NCBI GenBank assembly: GCA_016209525.1
Contig: JACQWK010000308.1
Coordinates: 1-59,152 of the forward strand
Length of the DNA: 59,152 nucleotides
Direction of reading: 5' to 3'
Origin: Verrucomicrobiota bacterium
GTDB lineage: Bacteria > Verrucomicrobiota > Verrucomicrobiia > Limisphaerales > SIBE01
Part shown: one piece after another, positions 18,716-26,715 of the stretch
Layout: every line of letters begins with the position of its first letter
Numbering within the stretch: position 1 is the first letter of the stretch
Translations under genes and position numbers: made by a program
The notes under the pieces: generated by a model
Seen by the model: only the letters and a program-made list of their open reading frames with translations
What the model was told of the DNA's origin: nothing
Database searches by the model: none

Positions 18716-18928
18716 ATGAGTGTGGCTGAACTGAAGAGAATTGTGGATGAGACTACCGATGAAGAACGCCTGTTCTTGGAGGCGTATCTAGCCCATTTGC
18801 GCCGCGCAAGCGACCCGGCCAACGCCGCCGACCTATCGCGCCGAATGCGAGAGATAGAGGCTGGCAAGAAAGTCACCTTGGCCCAGGCAAGGAAACTCCA
18901 TCAAGCGCTGCTCAAGCAGGGTCTATGA
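18716..18928 (+). CDS. Small antitoxin-like protein
   Basis: From the ATG at 18716 the protein is 70 residues (MSVAELKRIVDETTDEER...). The middle is acidic-helical and the C-terminus basic. Its stop overlaps the start of the RelE-like gene (ATGA, 18925), the standard antitoxin-toxin arrangement. It is similar to the short helical proteins often found before RelE/ParE toxins. The ORF could extend to 18656, but those residues look untypical. Confidence 0.75.
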   Translation: MSVAELKRIVDETTDEERLFLEAYLAHLRRASDPANAADLSRRMREIEAGKKVTLAQARKLHQALLKQGL

Positions 18929-19179
18929 GCGATCGTTGGGAGTTGGTAATACACGAACCATCTATGCGAGTCCTCCTTGCTGCACGCGCGCGAGACCGCG
19001 CAAGCATACTGAAGCTCTTGGATAAATTAGTCATCAATCCTTATCAGAAAGGCCATTTCACGGAAAAAGACGAGGATGGGCGCGATCTGCAAGTACTGGT
19101 TGCTAGGCCATGGACCGTCACATTTTGGCTGGATGCCTTTGTGAAAGAGATTCGCATCGTGCGAATCGAACGCATTTAA
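18925..19179 (+). CDS. RelE/ParE-superfamily toxin
   Basis: The 84-residue basic protein WELVIHEPSMRVLLAARARDR, with DLQVLVARPWTVTFWLDAF and EIRIVRIERI near the end, matches the strand-helix-helix-strand pattern of RelE/ParE. It probably cleaves mRNA at the ribosome or poisons gyrase. It is coupled to the antitoxin by a 4-base overlap. It ends 12 bases before the radical SAM gene, so the pair sits inside the cluster. Confidence 0.8.
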   Translation: MSDRWELVIHEPSMRVLLAARARDRASILKLLDKLVINPYQKGHFTEKDEDGRDLQVLVARPWTVTFWLDAFVKEIRIVRIERI

Positions 19180-19191
19180 ACGGCTCAAAAA

Positions 19192-20496
19192 ATGTTCCCA
19201 GCCCTCGCCACCCGCGTCCTGCGCACGACGGACAAACGCTGTTTGTGGAAGTTCGTGTGGAACTTCGGCGTGAAGGGCACCCTCTCCGTCGAGAAGTTCA
19301 AACGCCGCGCCCGGCGAGGCGATTACTTCCCGCCCTTCCTCTATCTCTCGATCATCAATTCGTGCAACCTGCGCTGCCAGGGCTGCTGGGTCGATGTGGA
19401 GGAGAAGGACGCCATTGACCTCGACATGCTTCACCGCACCGTTGGGGACGCCAAACGCCACGGAAACTCTTTCTTCGGCATCCTCGGCGGCGAACCCTTC
19501 ATGCACCCCGGCTTGCTCGATCTGCTGGCGGCCCATCCGGATTGTTACTTCCAACTTTTCACCAACGGCCAGTTCATCACCGAGAAAGTGGCCGGGCGCC
19601 TCCGCGAGCTGGGCAACGCGACGCCCTTGGTCAGCATTGAGGGCCGCGAAATCACCAGCGACGCGCGCCGGGGCAAGAAGGATGTCTTTAACAAAACGAT
19701 GCGCGGGCTGGCCAATTGCCTGCGCGCGCGCCTGCTGACCGGCGTCGCCACGAGCGTCTGCCAATCGAATATTGAGGAATTGCTCACGGAAGGCTGGCTC
19801 CGGGAGCTGATCCAGTTTGGGGTGCATTACGTCTGGTATCACACCTACCGCCCGGTGGGACCCAAGCCCAACTTCCAACTCGCGCTCCGCCCGGACCAAC
19901 TCGTCCGCGTCCGCAAATTCATCGTCGAGATGCGCGCCAAGATTCCCATCGCCATCGTCGATGCCTATTACGATCACGACGGCCAGGCCCTTTGTCCGAT
20001 GGCGACCGGCATCAGCCATCATATCAGCCCTCGGGGCGATATTGAGCCGTGCCCGATCTTGCAGTTCGCCGTGGAGAACATCAGCGACCGGCGAGGCGTG
20101 TTCGAGACGATGCGGCAATCCGAATTTCTGCGGGACTTCCGCGAGGCCTCGGCGAATGCCACGCGGGGCTGCGTCGTGCTGGAACGCCCCGACTTGGTGA
20201 AGGAATTGGTGTTGAAGCACGGGGCGCGAGACACGACCGTCCGAGGCGCGGCGTTGGCGGAATTGGAAGCGATGGAGCCGCGCTACAGCCAGTGGCTGCC
20301 CGGCGAAGAGGTCCCCGAGACGCATTGGATGTACCGGCTCGCAAAACGATTTTGGTTCAGCGATTTCGGCGCGTACCGCCGCGCGGACCACGATGCCGCG
20401 TCGAAAGCTCAAGAATTGAAATCCAGGCTCGACTCGGCTCGTTTGGCTGCCCACAATCCGGCGCGTGGCGAGCCCGTCATGAAAGAAAGCGTGTGA
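19192..20496 (+). CDS. Radical SAM protein with SPASM-like C-terminus
   Basis: The 434-residue protein has the radical SAM cluster motif CNLRCQGCW (CxxxCxxC) near residue 60, preceded by FLYLSIINS. GILGGEPFMHPG is the Gly-rich SAM-binding strand. A second Cys set, ALCPMATGISHHISPRGDIEPCPILQ near 270 and ATRGCVVLE near 327, could hold an auxiliary Fe-S cluster. The opening resembles HpnH-type enzymes only loosely. With a polyprenyl synthetase directly downstream (24 bases), a role in modifying an isoprenoid or its lipid product is plausible. The substrate is unknown. Confidence 0.9.
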   Translation: MFPALATRVLRTTDKRCLWKFVWNFGVKGTLSVEKFKRRARRGDYFPPFLYLSIINSCNLRCQGCWVDVEEKDAIDLDMLHRTVGDAKRHGNSFFGILGGEPFMHPGLLDLLAAHPDCYFQLFTNGQFITEKVAGRLRELGNATPLVSIEGREITSDARRGKKDVFNKTMRGLANCLRARLLTGVATSVCQSNIEELLTEGWLRELIQFGVHYVWYHTYRPVGPKPNFQLALRPDQLVRVRKFIVEMRAKIPIAIVDAYYDHDGQALCPMATGISHHISPRGDIEPCPILQFAVENISDRRGVFETMRQSEFLRDFREASANATRGCVVLERPDLVKELVLKHGARDTTVRGAALAELEAMEPRYSQWLPGEEVPETHWMYRLAKRFWFSDFGAYRRADHDAASKAQELKSRLDSARLAAHNPARGEPVMKESV

Positions 20497-20519
20497 GAAA
20501 CCGTCTGATCCTCTGATTT

Positions 20520-22259
20520 ATGCAAAGCGCTACTGTCACCATTCCACGCCACGCGGTCCAGCAACGCTTCCGGCCGCCCAAGGCGAACGTTCCGCAAACG
20601 CCGGCTGACCGGCATCAGATGCTGCGGTTCATCCGGCATTACGTGGCTGAGCACAACCCCGTGCCGCCTCTGCCGCTGCAGGAGCTTAAAGTGCACGCGG
20701 ATCGCGTGGTCGAGATGCTGCAATGCGACCCGATTCAGCGCGACTACATCGGGGTGCTGATCAGCAACGAGATGTGGCGCGAGACGCTGGCCCAGGTCCC
20801 TTTCGAACGGCGCCTGCTGCTGCTGCCGAAATGCCTGCGCGTTGAGAGCAAATGCCCGGCGCCCTTCGATGAATTCGGTTTGCTCTGCAAACAGTGCGGC
20901 CTTTGCACCATCCAGGATTTGCAGGCCGAAGCCGAGAAGCTTGGCTACGCCGTGCTCGTCGCCGAAGGCTCCGCCATCGTCATGTCGTTGATTCAAACCG
21001 GCAAGATCGAAGCCATTGTCGGCGTCAGTTGCCTGAGCGTCCTGGAACGCGCGTTCCCTTACATGGAAGCGGCGGCCATCCCGGGCGTCGCGGTGCCGCT
21101 CTTGCAGGACGACTGCATCGACACCACGGTCGATCTGGATTGGGTCTGGGATTACATCCATCTGAGCAGCGACGATCAAACGCGCCGCCTCGATTTGAGC
21201 GCCCTTCGGGACGAAGTCGATTTCTGGTTCACTCCGGCCTCGCTCGATTTGATCATGAGCAATGCCGAAGGCGAAACCGAACGCATCGCCCGCGATTGGC
21301 TCATGCGCGCCGGCAAACGCTGGCGCCCCTTCCTTGCGGTCGCCGCGTTCCAAGCGTTGCGGGAGACGCCCGGAGCGCCCCTGCCCGACGACATCCGCAA
21401 ACTCGCAGTGGCGGTCGAATGTTTCCACAAAGCTTCGTTGATTCATGATGACATCGAAGACGACGATGCCACGCGCTACGGAGAGAAAACGCTCCACGAA
21501 GAACACGGTCTCGCGGTCGCGTTGAATGCGGGCGATCTGCTGATCGGCGAAGGGTACCGGCTGATCGGGGCTTGCCAGGCGGGCGCCGGCCAGCAAGCGC
21601 AAATGCTGCGCGTGGCCTCCGAAGGCCAGCGCGAGCTCTGCCGCGGCCAAGGGGCGGAACTTTGTTGGGCGCGCAAGCCCGAGCCGATGACTTCGCTCCA
21701 GGTGCTCGACATCTTCCGCAAGAAGACCGCGCCGGCTTTTGAAGTTGCCCTGCGCTTGGGCGCGCTCTACGCGGGCACCGAGCGGCACGAGGAGGTGGAG
21801 ACCGTGCTCCGGACTTACAGCGAAGCCCTGGGCATCGCGTATCAGATCCGCGACGACCTGAGCGATCTCGGCGTGAAAGGCGAAACAAACGACATTGCCG
21901 GGATGCGTCCAAGCCTGCTGCTCGCGATCGCCCATGAGCGCGCCTCGGGCGAGAAGAAGCAGTTGCTCCAGTCGCTCTGGCGTCGTGCGCCGCAGGCGGA
22001 TGTCAACGTCGAACAGATCGAAGCTCTCTACGCTGAGCTTAAGGCGGACGAGCGTGCCCGAGCCTTGCTTGAGACGTACAAGGAAGAAGGGATCCGTTCT
22101 CTGCGCGAGCTCGAAAACGCCAGCTTGAAAGGCCTGCTGCGCCGGGTCATCGGCAAGATTTTCAACGACACGGAAATCAAGGGCTGGTGCAAAGAGTTTG
22201 AGCAGAAGAACGCCGCTCAGCGCAGCGCCGCAACGGTCGTGGCTTCGCAGTCTGAATAA
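20520..22259 (+). CDS. DUF116-polyprenyl synthetase fusion
   Basis: The 579-residue protein joins two families. Residues 1-235 are DUF116, with Cys motifs in RLLLLPKCLR, KCPAPFDE and LLCKQCGLCTIQDLQ, then GVSCLSVLERAF and QDDCID, which could bind a metal or Fe-S cluster. Residues about 240-560 are a trans-isoprenyl diphosphate synthase: first Asp-rich motif IHDDIEDDDATRYG near 310, a lysine/arginine region GKRWRPFLAVA, and second motif YQIRDDLSDLG near 443. The second half should chain-elongate IPP with an allylic diphosphate. The fused Cys-rich front end suggests redox or metal control, or a tethered chemistry on the prenyl product. Whether this fusion is common I cannot check. Confidence 0.92.
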   Translation: MQSATVTIPRHAVQQRFRPPKANVPQTPADRHQMLRFIRHYVAEHNPVPPLPLQELKVHADRVVEMLQCDPIQRDYIGVLISNEMWRETLAQVPFERRLLLLPKCLRVESKCPAPFDEFGLLCKQCGLCTIQDLQAEAEKLGYAVLVAEGSAIVMSLIQTGKIEAIVGVSCLSVLERAFPYMEAAAIPGVAVPLLQDDCIDTTVDLDWVWDYIHLSSDDQTRRLDLSALRDEVDFWFTPASLDLIMSNAEGETERIARDWLMRAGKRWRPFLAVAAFQALRETPGAPLPDDIRKLAVAVECFHKASLIHDDIEDDDATRYGEKTLHEEHGLAVALNAGDLLIGEGYRLIGACQAGAGQQAQMLRVASEGQRELCRGQGAELCWARKPEPMTSLQVLDIFRKKTAPAFEVALRLGALYAGTERHEEVETVLRTYSEALGIAYQIRDDLSDLGVKGETNDIAGMRPSLLLAIAHERASGEKKQLLQSLWRRAPQADVNVEQIEALYAELKADERARALLETYKEEGIRSLRELENASLKGLLRRVIGKIFNDTEIKGWCKEFEQKNAAQRSAATVVASQSE

Positions 22260-22332
22260 CTCGCCTCATCTCTTTTCCGGCGCACCCGAAGACAGCCTTG
22301 CTTGGTCTTTTTTATCGACTATAATCTGCGGT

Positions 22333-22536
22333 ATGAGCTCGCTTGAGGTCATCGAACAGATCAAAGCGTTGCCGCCTGATGAAAAGGCGCGCGTCGTTGA
22401 TTTCGTGCGTCAGATGGAAGCTGCGGCCCCCCTGGCTGGCAAAAGCATCCGTTACGCAACGCCGGAACAAGTCGAAGCGGTTGGTGAAAAAGTGATCCGT
22501 CAGTATGGCGAAGTTTTTCGCCGACTAGCTCGATAA
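22333..22536 (+). CDS. Antitoxin partner of the Doc-like toxin
   Basis: From the ATG at 22333 the protein is 67 residues (MSSLEVIEQIKALPPDEKARV...). The opening resembles short antitoxins of the DUF2281/AddAB-independent type, and the position directly before a Fic/Doc gene (4-base gap) supports an antitoxin role. The upstream in-frame extension runs into the polyprenyl synthetase gene and is rejected. Confidence 0.75.
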   Translation: MSSLEVIEQIKALPPDEKARVVDFVRQMEAAAPLAGKSIRYATPEQVEAVGEKVIRQYGEVFRRLAR

Positions 22537-22540
22537 GCGG

Positions 22541-22933
22541 GTGAGCGACCCAGTGTTTTTGTCCAAGGAGGAGGTCCTCGGGTTGCATCGCCGCCAAATC
22601 GAGATTTTCGGCGGCGACGCTGGATTAGGAGATTCTGGTTTGCTCGAATCAGCTCTCGCACAGCCTCAAAACACCTATCTTTATCGACCTGACGCCGACG
22701 TCTTTGACATCGCAGCGGCGTACGCCTTTCACCTGTCGAAGAATCATGCATTCAATGACGGAAATAAGAGAACAGCGTTGCATGCTGCCTTGACATTTCT
22801 GGAATTGAACGGAGCCGGCATCACTGCCGGGCAGGACGATTTGTACGAAGCGATGATTCGGCTGACAACTGGGGATTGGAATAAAGAGGCTTTCGCCGCA
22901 TTTTTGCGGGCCCGACAGCAGTCTTCCCGTTGA
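22541..22933 (+). CDS. Fic/Doc family toxin (death on curing type)
   Basis: The 130-residue protein starts with GTG at 22541. It carries HAFNDGNKRTALHAAL near residue 68, matching the Fic/Doc active-site HxFxxGNKRT motif. FLSKEEVLGLHRRQIEIFGG is the usual Doc opening. It should transfer a phosphate or AMP to a translation factor. With the preceding 67-residue gene it forms the second toxin-antitoxin pair inside this gene cluster. Confidence 0.9.
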   Translation: MSDPVFLSKEEVLGLHRRQIEIFGGDAGLGDSGLLESALAQPQNTYLYRPDADVFDIAAAYAFHLSKNHAFNDGNKRTALHAALTFLELNGAGITAGQDDLYEAMIRLTTGDWNKEAFAAFLRARQQSSR

Positions 22934-22964
22934 CCTCTTATTGGCGAAACGGTGTGAGCGTTGC

Positions 22965-23924
22965 ATGAGCCTCCGGCTGGAAATGCTTCAAGTGGCGCGG
23001 TTGGCGCCCAAACTACTGGGCGAGTCCGCCCACTTGGTCCGCCGCTTTCTGATTCGCCAGCAAAATGAGGACGGCGGTTTCAAGGATCGGACGGGCCGGA
23101 GCGATTTGTATTACACGGTGTTTGGGCTCGATGCCCTCGCCGCGCTGGAAGTCCAAAGCCCAAAACCGGACGCTTCGAGTCCCGATACGCTCGAACGCTT
23201 GGCGCGAACTTCCGCATACCTTCAAGGATTCGGCGATGGGGAGAATTTGGATTTCGTGCATCTCTGTTGTCTCGCGCGGGCGTGGTCGGCCACGACGGCT
23301 GGGATGGCCGGTTTGCCGGAGTTATGTCGTGCGCCCAAAGAGATCTTGAGGCGTATTGAGAGCTTCCGAAGCGACGACGGCGGCTACCATCTGGCGCTCG
23401 GCTCCGACGTTGGCACGGCTTACGGCTGTTTTCTCGCGCTGGGCGCGTATCAGGATTTGAAGGCAAAACTGCCGGAACCGATCCTCTTGGCCCAGTGTTT
23501 GAGGTCGCTGGAGACGCCCGATGGAGCATGGATCAATGAACGGCACCCCCAACAGGCCATCGGCCATTTGCCATCGGCTATCGGCTCCACCAACGCCACC
23601 GCCGCAGCGGTCACCTTGCTGAGGCAGTTCAATCTGCCGGTCAGTCGCGCGGCCGCAGATTGGCTGCTGGCCCGCTGCCATCCTCAGGGCGGCTTTTTGG
23701 CCGCGCCGCAGGCGCCGATACCGGACCTCCTGTCCACCGCGACGGCGTTGCACGCGTTGGCGGGGATGGAGGTTGATTTCGCGCCGATCAAGGAGAGCTG
23801 CCTGGATTTTGTGGACAGCCTTTGGACGAACGAAGGCGGCTTCCACGGGAATTGGAGCGACGACGCCTTGGACTGCGAATACACTTTTTATGGGCTCTTG
23901 GCGTTGGGACATCTGAGCCTTTAA
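22965..23924 (+). CDS. Prenyltransferase/terpene-cyclase-like toroid protein
   Basis: From the ATG at 22965 the protein is 319 residues; the TTG 24 bases upstream is less likely. It shows repeated helical segments with QQNEDGGFKDR, FRSDDGGYHLALGS, TPDGAWINE, CHPQGGFLAAP and TNEGGFHGNWSDDA, the Gly-rich repeats of the alpha-alpha toroid in squalene cyclases and the protein-prenyltransferase beta subunit. The C-terminus DCEYTFYGLLALGHLSL resembles the beta-subunit end with Asp/Cys/Tyr metal-site residues. The segment HPQQAIGHLPSAIGS near residues 200-214 is encoded by a unit resembling an intergenic repeat, apparently inserted in frame. It ends the cluster and may act on the polyprenyl product. 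Confidence 0.87.
   Translation: MSLRLEMLQVARLAPKLLGESAHLVRRFLIRQQNEDGGFKDRTGRSDLYYTVFGLDALAALEVQSPKPDASSPDTLERLARTSAYLQGFGDGENLDFVHLCCLARAWSATTAGMAGLPELCRAPKEILRRIESFRSDDGGYHLALGSDVGTAYGCFLALGAYQDLKAKLPEPILLAQCLRSLETPDGAWINERHPQQAIGHLPSAIGSTNATAAAVTLLRQFNLPVSRAAADWLLARCHPQGGFLAAPQAPIPDLLSTATALHALAGMEVDFAPIKESCLDFVDSLWTNEGGFHGNWSDDALDCEYTFYGLLALGHLSL
23557..23592. repeat. In-frame repeat within the toroid gene
   Basis: A roughly 36-base segment reading ggccatcggccatttgccat and onward is made of near-repeated units. Similar gccatcgg/atggccaat units appear intergenically near 59070-59080. Here it lies inside a coding region and leaves the frame open. I infer an insertion; comparison with homologues would settle it. 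Confidence 0.5.
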
Positions 23925-23925
23925 A

Positions 23926-24855
23926 TCAAAACACCTGGGGAACCCCTTCCTCCAAGATCCTCAAGCGGTGGCTTAGCCCGTGGCGGTGGCACAACTCGCG
24001 CAGCCAGCGCGGAGGCTCGTCCAGCTCTTCGAAAGAAAGCTTGAAAGATCCGTAGTGCATCGGCACCAGCCAGCGCGCCCGCAAATCATGGAAGACTCGG
24101 ATCGCTTCATCCGGGCCCATGTGCATCCGGCGAAAGGAATCCGGGTAGTAGGCCCCGATCGGCAGCAATGAGATTTCCGGCGCATACCGCTTCCCGATCT
24201 CTCTGAACCCGTCGAAATAGGCGCTGTCTCCGGCGTGAAAAATCCGGCGCCCCTGGTGTTCCAGCACGAAGCCACCGTATCCGCGATGTTCGTCACTCAA
24301 CACGCGAGCGCCCCAGTGTTTGGTCGGGGTCAACGTGACTTTCCACTCTCCGTGCGAGAAACTTTCCCACCACTGCAATTCAATGATGCGATCAAACCCA
24401 AGTCCATGAGCCAGATCTCCCACACCCCAAGGCATGACGCCAATCTTAGGCGCGGGCAAGCGACGGAGTGTCGGTCTGTGGAAGTGATCGAAGTGAGCGT
24501 GCGTCAGCAGCACCAAATCGATGGGCGGCAGGTCCCTGATTCTGAGGCCGGCGCGCTTGATGCGTTTCAGCAAGAAAAGCCAATTCGCAAAATTGGGATC
24601 CACCAAAACGTTCAAATCGCTGAATTGGGCGAGGAACGAGGCGTGGCCAATCCAGGTCAGTGCCAGTTGACCGCGATGCAACGGGGGGAAGGCCGGTTTT
24701 TTCTGCTGCCCGATTCGCCTGGTGAGCAGAGCCTTCCAAACCATTTCCCGGAAGAAAGTGCGCGGGTTGAAATGGTGGCTTGGCGTGAGTTCTTTGAACG
24801 ACCGAGGCAGGCGCCGCCGCCGCTGGCTTCGCTTGTTAAGGTGCAAGCTCGTCAT
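23926..24855 (-). CDS. Metallo-beta-lactamase-fold hydrolase (UlaG/NAPE-PLD-like)
   Basis: The protein is 309 residues from the ATG at 24855. The open frame extends to 25398, but that stretch is low-complexity Asn/Arg/His and antisense to the secreted protein gene, so it is rejected. The metal motif is LLTHAHFDHFHRPTLRR (HxHxDH), with later ligands in FHAGDSAYFDG and MHYGSFKLSFEEL. AYYPDSFRRMHMGPDEA resembles NAPE-PLD/RomA proteins. It is a zinc hydrolase of uncertain substrate. It is convergent with the toroid gene by 1 base. The start at 24855 versus 24871 is not resolved. Confidence 0.88.
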   Translation of the reverse strand: MTSLHLNKRSQRRRRLPRSFKELTPSHHFNPRTFFREMVWKALLTRRIGQQKKPAFPPLHRGQLALTWIGHASFLAQFSDLNVLVDPNFANWLFLLKRIKRAGLRIRDLPPIDLVLLTHAHFDHFHRPTLRRLPAPKIGVMPWGVGDLAHGLGFDRIIELQWWESFSHGEWKVTLTPTKHWGARVLSDEHRGYGGFVLEHQGRRIFHAGDSAYFDGFREIGKRYAPEISLLPIGAYYPDSFRRMHMGPDEAIRVFHDLRARWLVPMHYGSFKLSFEELDEPPRWLRELCHRHGLSHRLRILEEGVPQVF

Positions 24856-24936
24856 GGAGATCGTTTTGCATGGCCGCATTGAATAAAAAACAGCGGCCCA
24901 AGTCCATTCGTTTAGATTTAACGAAAGGGCAACCTT

Positions 24937-25371
24937 ATGAAAACTGAAATTGCGATTCTTACCAGTCTGGCGGTTCTCGGTTTGAGCACTCCGTCGGCCT
25001 CGGCTGGCGACCGCGAATGGGCCACCGCAGGAAAGGTCCTGACAGGCGTGGTTGCGGGCGCGGCTCTCATCAAGGCGTTTGAACCGGTGCCGGTGTACCA
25101 CACAACCGCCTATTCCAGCGTGCCGCTTGTCCAAGCACCGCCGCCTGTTCTGGTTCAACCTCCCCCAGTGGTGGTCCAACCTGCGCCGGTCGTTGTGCAA
25201 CCCGGACCGGTCGTGGTCTATGCGCAACCGGTCCGCGTGCAGCCGGCCGCGGTTTATGTCCAACCTGGGCCGGTGTATGTTGCTCCTCGGCCAGTCGTCA
25301 GGTTCAGCTTCGGCTTTGGGGGGCATCATCACCACCATCACGGACCCCCAATCATTCGGGTTTGGCGCTGA
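24937..25371 (+). CDS. Secreted Pro/Val-rich, His-tailed protein
   Basis: The 144-residue protein has an N-terminal signal-like stretch (MKTEIAILTSLAVLGLSTPSASA) and an AAAG cluster with a good ribosome site (AAAGGG before the ATG). The middle is a repeated VQPPPVVVQPAPVVVQPG pattern and the end FSFGFGGHHHHHH. I know no enzyme family for it; it could be a metal-binding or wall-associated protein. It is followed by a clean terminator at 25399-25429. The His run may bind zinc or nickel, which is only inference. Confidence 0.85.
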   Translation: MKTEIAILTSLAVLGLSTPSASAGDREWATAGKVLTGVVAGAALIKAFEPVPVYHTTAYSSVPLVQAPPPVLVQPPPVVVQPAPVVVQPGPVVVYAQPVRVQPAAVYVQPGPVYVAPRPVVRFSFGFGGHHHHHHGPPIIRVWR

Positions 25372-25398
25372 GCCGACCGTAAAAACGACGCTTGCCAC

Positions 25399-25429
25399 CC
25401 GCCTGGCTTTCTGGCCAGGCGGTTTTTTT
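25399..25429 (+). terminator. Rho-independent terminator
   Basis: The stem ccgcctgg (25399-25406) pairs with ccaggcgg (25415-25422) around an 8-base loop and is followed by a run of seven T bases. It ends the secreted Pro/Val/His gene. Confidence 0.88.
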
Positions 25430-25514
25430 GTTTCTCAAAGTGCCAGCGGCTGGTCTATTAGTCGCCGCAACGGTCCATGCATCCCTTACCCCCACTATTT
25501 CGTGCGACAAGAGA

Positions 25515-25655
25515 GGCAGGGACAGCGCGCCGCGGCGCCCCCGCGCCGTGGAGGCGCGGAACTCTTCTGAACGGGATGGGTGACTCCGGATGTAGCGCGT
25601 CACTCTGTTCCGCCGCTGCACGCGGCGGGGACGGCGCAGGCGCGCCGTCCCTACC
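25515..25655. repeat. Palindromic GC-rich repeat block
   Basis: Between two genes lie nested stems including gcgccgcggcgc near 25529 and ggacggcgcaggcgcgccgt near 25630, of the type gggac...gtccctacc. A similar stem is at 45038-45061 (agggacgcggtggaacgcgt and onward). No gene is seen. Confidence 0.6.
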
Positions 25656-25707
25656 AGGTTCATGGCTGGAGGGTGGCAGAGGAAAGCTTCCACGCTAAAG
25701 CAGTCTC

Positions 25708-26262
25708 ATGGAAGACATCGCAAAGCTCCTGGATACTTTCCTCCGCAAGAAGCCCGTCGTAGGAACCGGCGTTTATATTGCGCGGACTGCGATCGTCCTT
25801 GGCGATGTCACCTTGGGCGAGTATTCGAGCGTGTGGCACAACGCGGTTCTCCGAGGAGACATCAACCGAATTGTCGTTGGCCATCACTCGAACGTGCAGG
25901 ACAATGCCGTGCTTCATCTGGCCGAGGAATTTCCCTGCACCTTGGGCAACTACGTGACCGTGGGCCACTTGGCCATCGTCCATGCCTGCACCATTGCGGA
26001 CGAGTGCTTGGTGGGGATGGGAGCGACGATTCTTGATGGCGCGGTGATTGGCGAACAATCGATTGTCGGGGCGAATGCTTTAGTGACACAAGGAAGCCAG
26101 ATTCCCCCCGGCTCGTTGGTCTTAGGTGCTCCGGCCAAAGTTGTGCGGCAACTGTCCGCCGAAGAGCGAAAAGGCCTCCGATCGTGGGCGGAACACTACG
26201 TCGAGAACGCCGCGTACTGTCTCCAGCACAGCATTCAACTGGGTGGACCTTTGACGACTTAG
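25708..26262 (+). CDS. Gamma-class carbonic anhydrase-like protein
   Basis: The 184-residue protein is a left-handed beta-helix with hexapeptide repeats (TGVYIARTAIVLGDVTLGEY, LGNYVTVGHLAIVH, IGEQSIVGANALVT). The zinc His positions appear in NVQDNAVLH, TVGHLAIVHACTI. It should be a trimeric cytoplasmic metalloenzyme of the gamma-CA/YrdA group, hydrating CO2 or doing something related. The sequence has the Arg-Asp (RGDIN) of the trimer interface and ends at GPLTT. It stands alone; nothing nearby suggests carboxysomes. Confidence 0.93.
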   Translation: MEDIAKLLDTFLRKKPVVGTGVYIARTAIVLGDVTLGEYSSVWHNAVLRGDINRIVVGHHSNVQDNAVLHLAEEFPCTLGNYVTVGHLAIVHACTIADECLVGMGATILDGAVIGEQSIVGANALVTQGSQIPPGSLVLGAPAKVVRQLSAEERKGLRSWAEHYVENAAYCLQHSIQLGGPLTT

Positions 26263-26715
26263 CCGGGTCCGTTAATCGGAGCCGAACCAATTCAGTGTGT
26301 GGGCGCATCCACGCGAATCCACGCGAGTGAAATCAAGCCTCTGGGTCACAGAGGAATTAGCGCGGCAAAGCCGCAGCCAATTCCGATGGGACCAGACTCC
26401 GTCGAGCCCTGGAATCGTTGCCGGAAATGAAGGCAGGGCTCGACGGGAGTCTCGCCCCACCAAACTGGTTCGAAAGCCGCGATCAAGTTTTTGCTCATTT
26501 GGCCGATTTAACCGTTTAACGTTGGAACGCTTCAACGAGCTCGGCGGCAGTTGCGCCGCGCCGTGAACCTGTGCCGTCAAACGCACAGTTCTCAATGGGA
26601 CACGCCTGAGGCAAAGTAGGCTTCAGTCCTGGCAGCGAAACGAAAGATTGACGCAAAACCCCGTCGCCTCTACGATGACGCGCCGTCAAAACACCCAAAA
26701 CGCACTGAAGAATCT
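26263..26715. repeat. Gap with family C inverted repeat
   Basis: No gene is seen. Family C arms lie at 26391-26412 (gactccgtcgagccctgg) and 26431-26455 (gcagggctcgacgggagtct). The downstream part should hold the promoter of the pseudopilin at 26716. Two other copies of family C are at 42931-43000 and 51171-51235. A gcatccacgcgaatccacgcg motif occurs near 26307. Confidence 0.75.

Noticed and set aside
19027..20454. 475-codon antisense frame over the radical SAM gene
   Set aside because: No motif, and the sense strand has clear radical SAM and SPASM-like cysteines.
20409..21935. 508-codon open frame antisense to the DUF116-prenyl synthetase gene
   Set aside because: It mirrors a strongly supported gene in a GC-rich region and shows no family motif; its length follows from codon bias on the other strand.
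24856..25398. N-terminal extension of the metallo-beta-lactamase gene
   Set aside because: The extra residues are low-complexity and antisense to a secreted protein with its own signal peptide, ribosome site and terminator.
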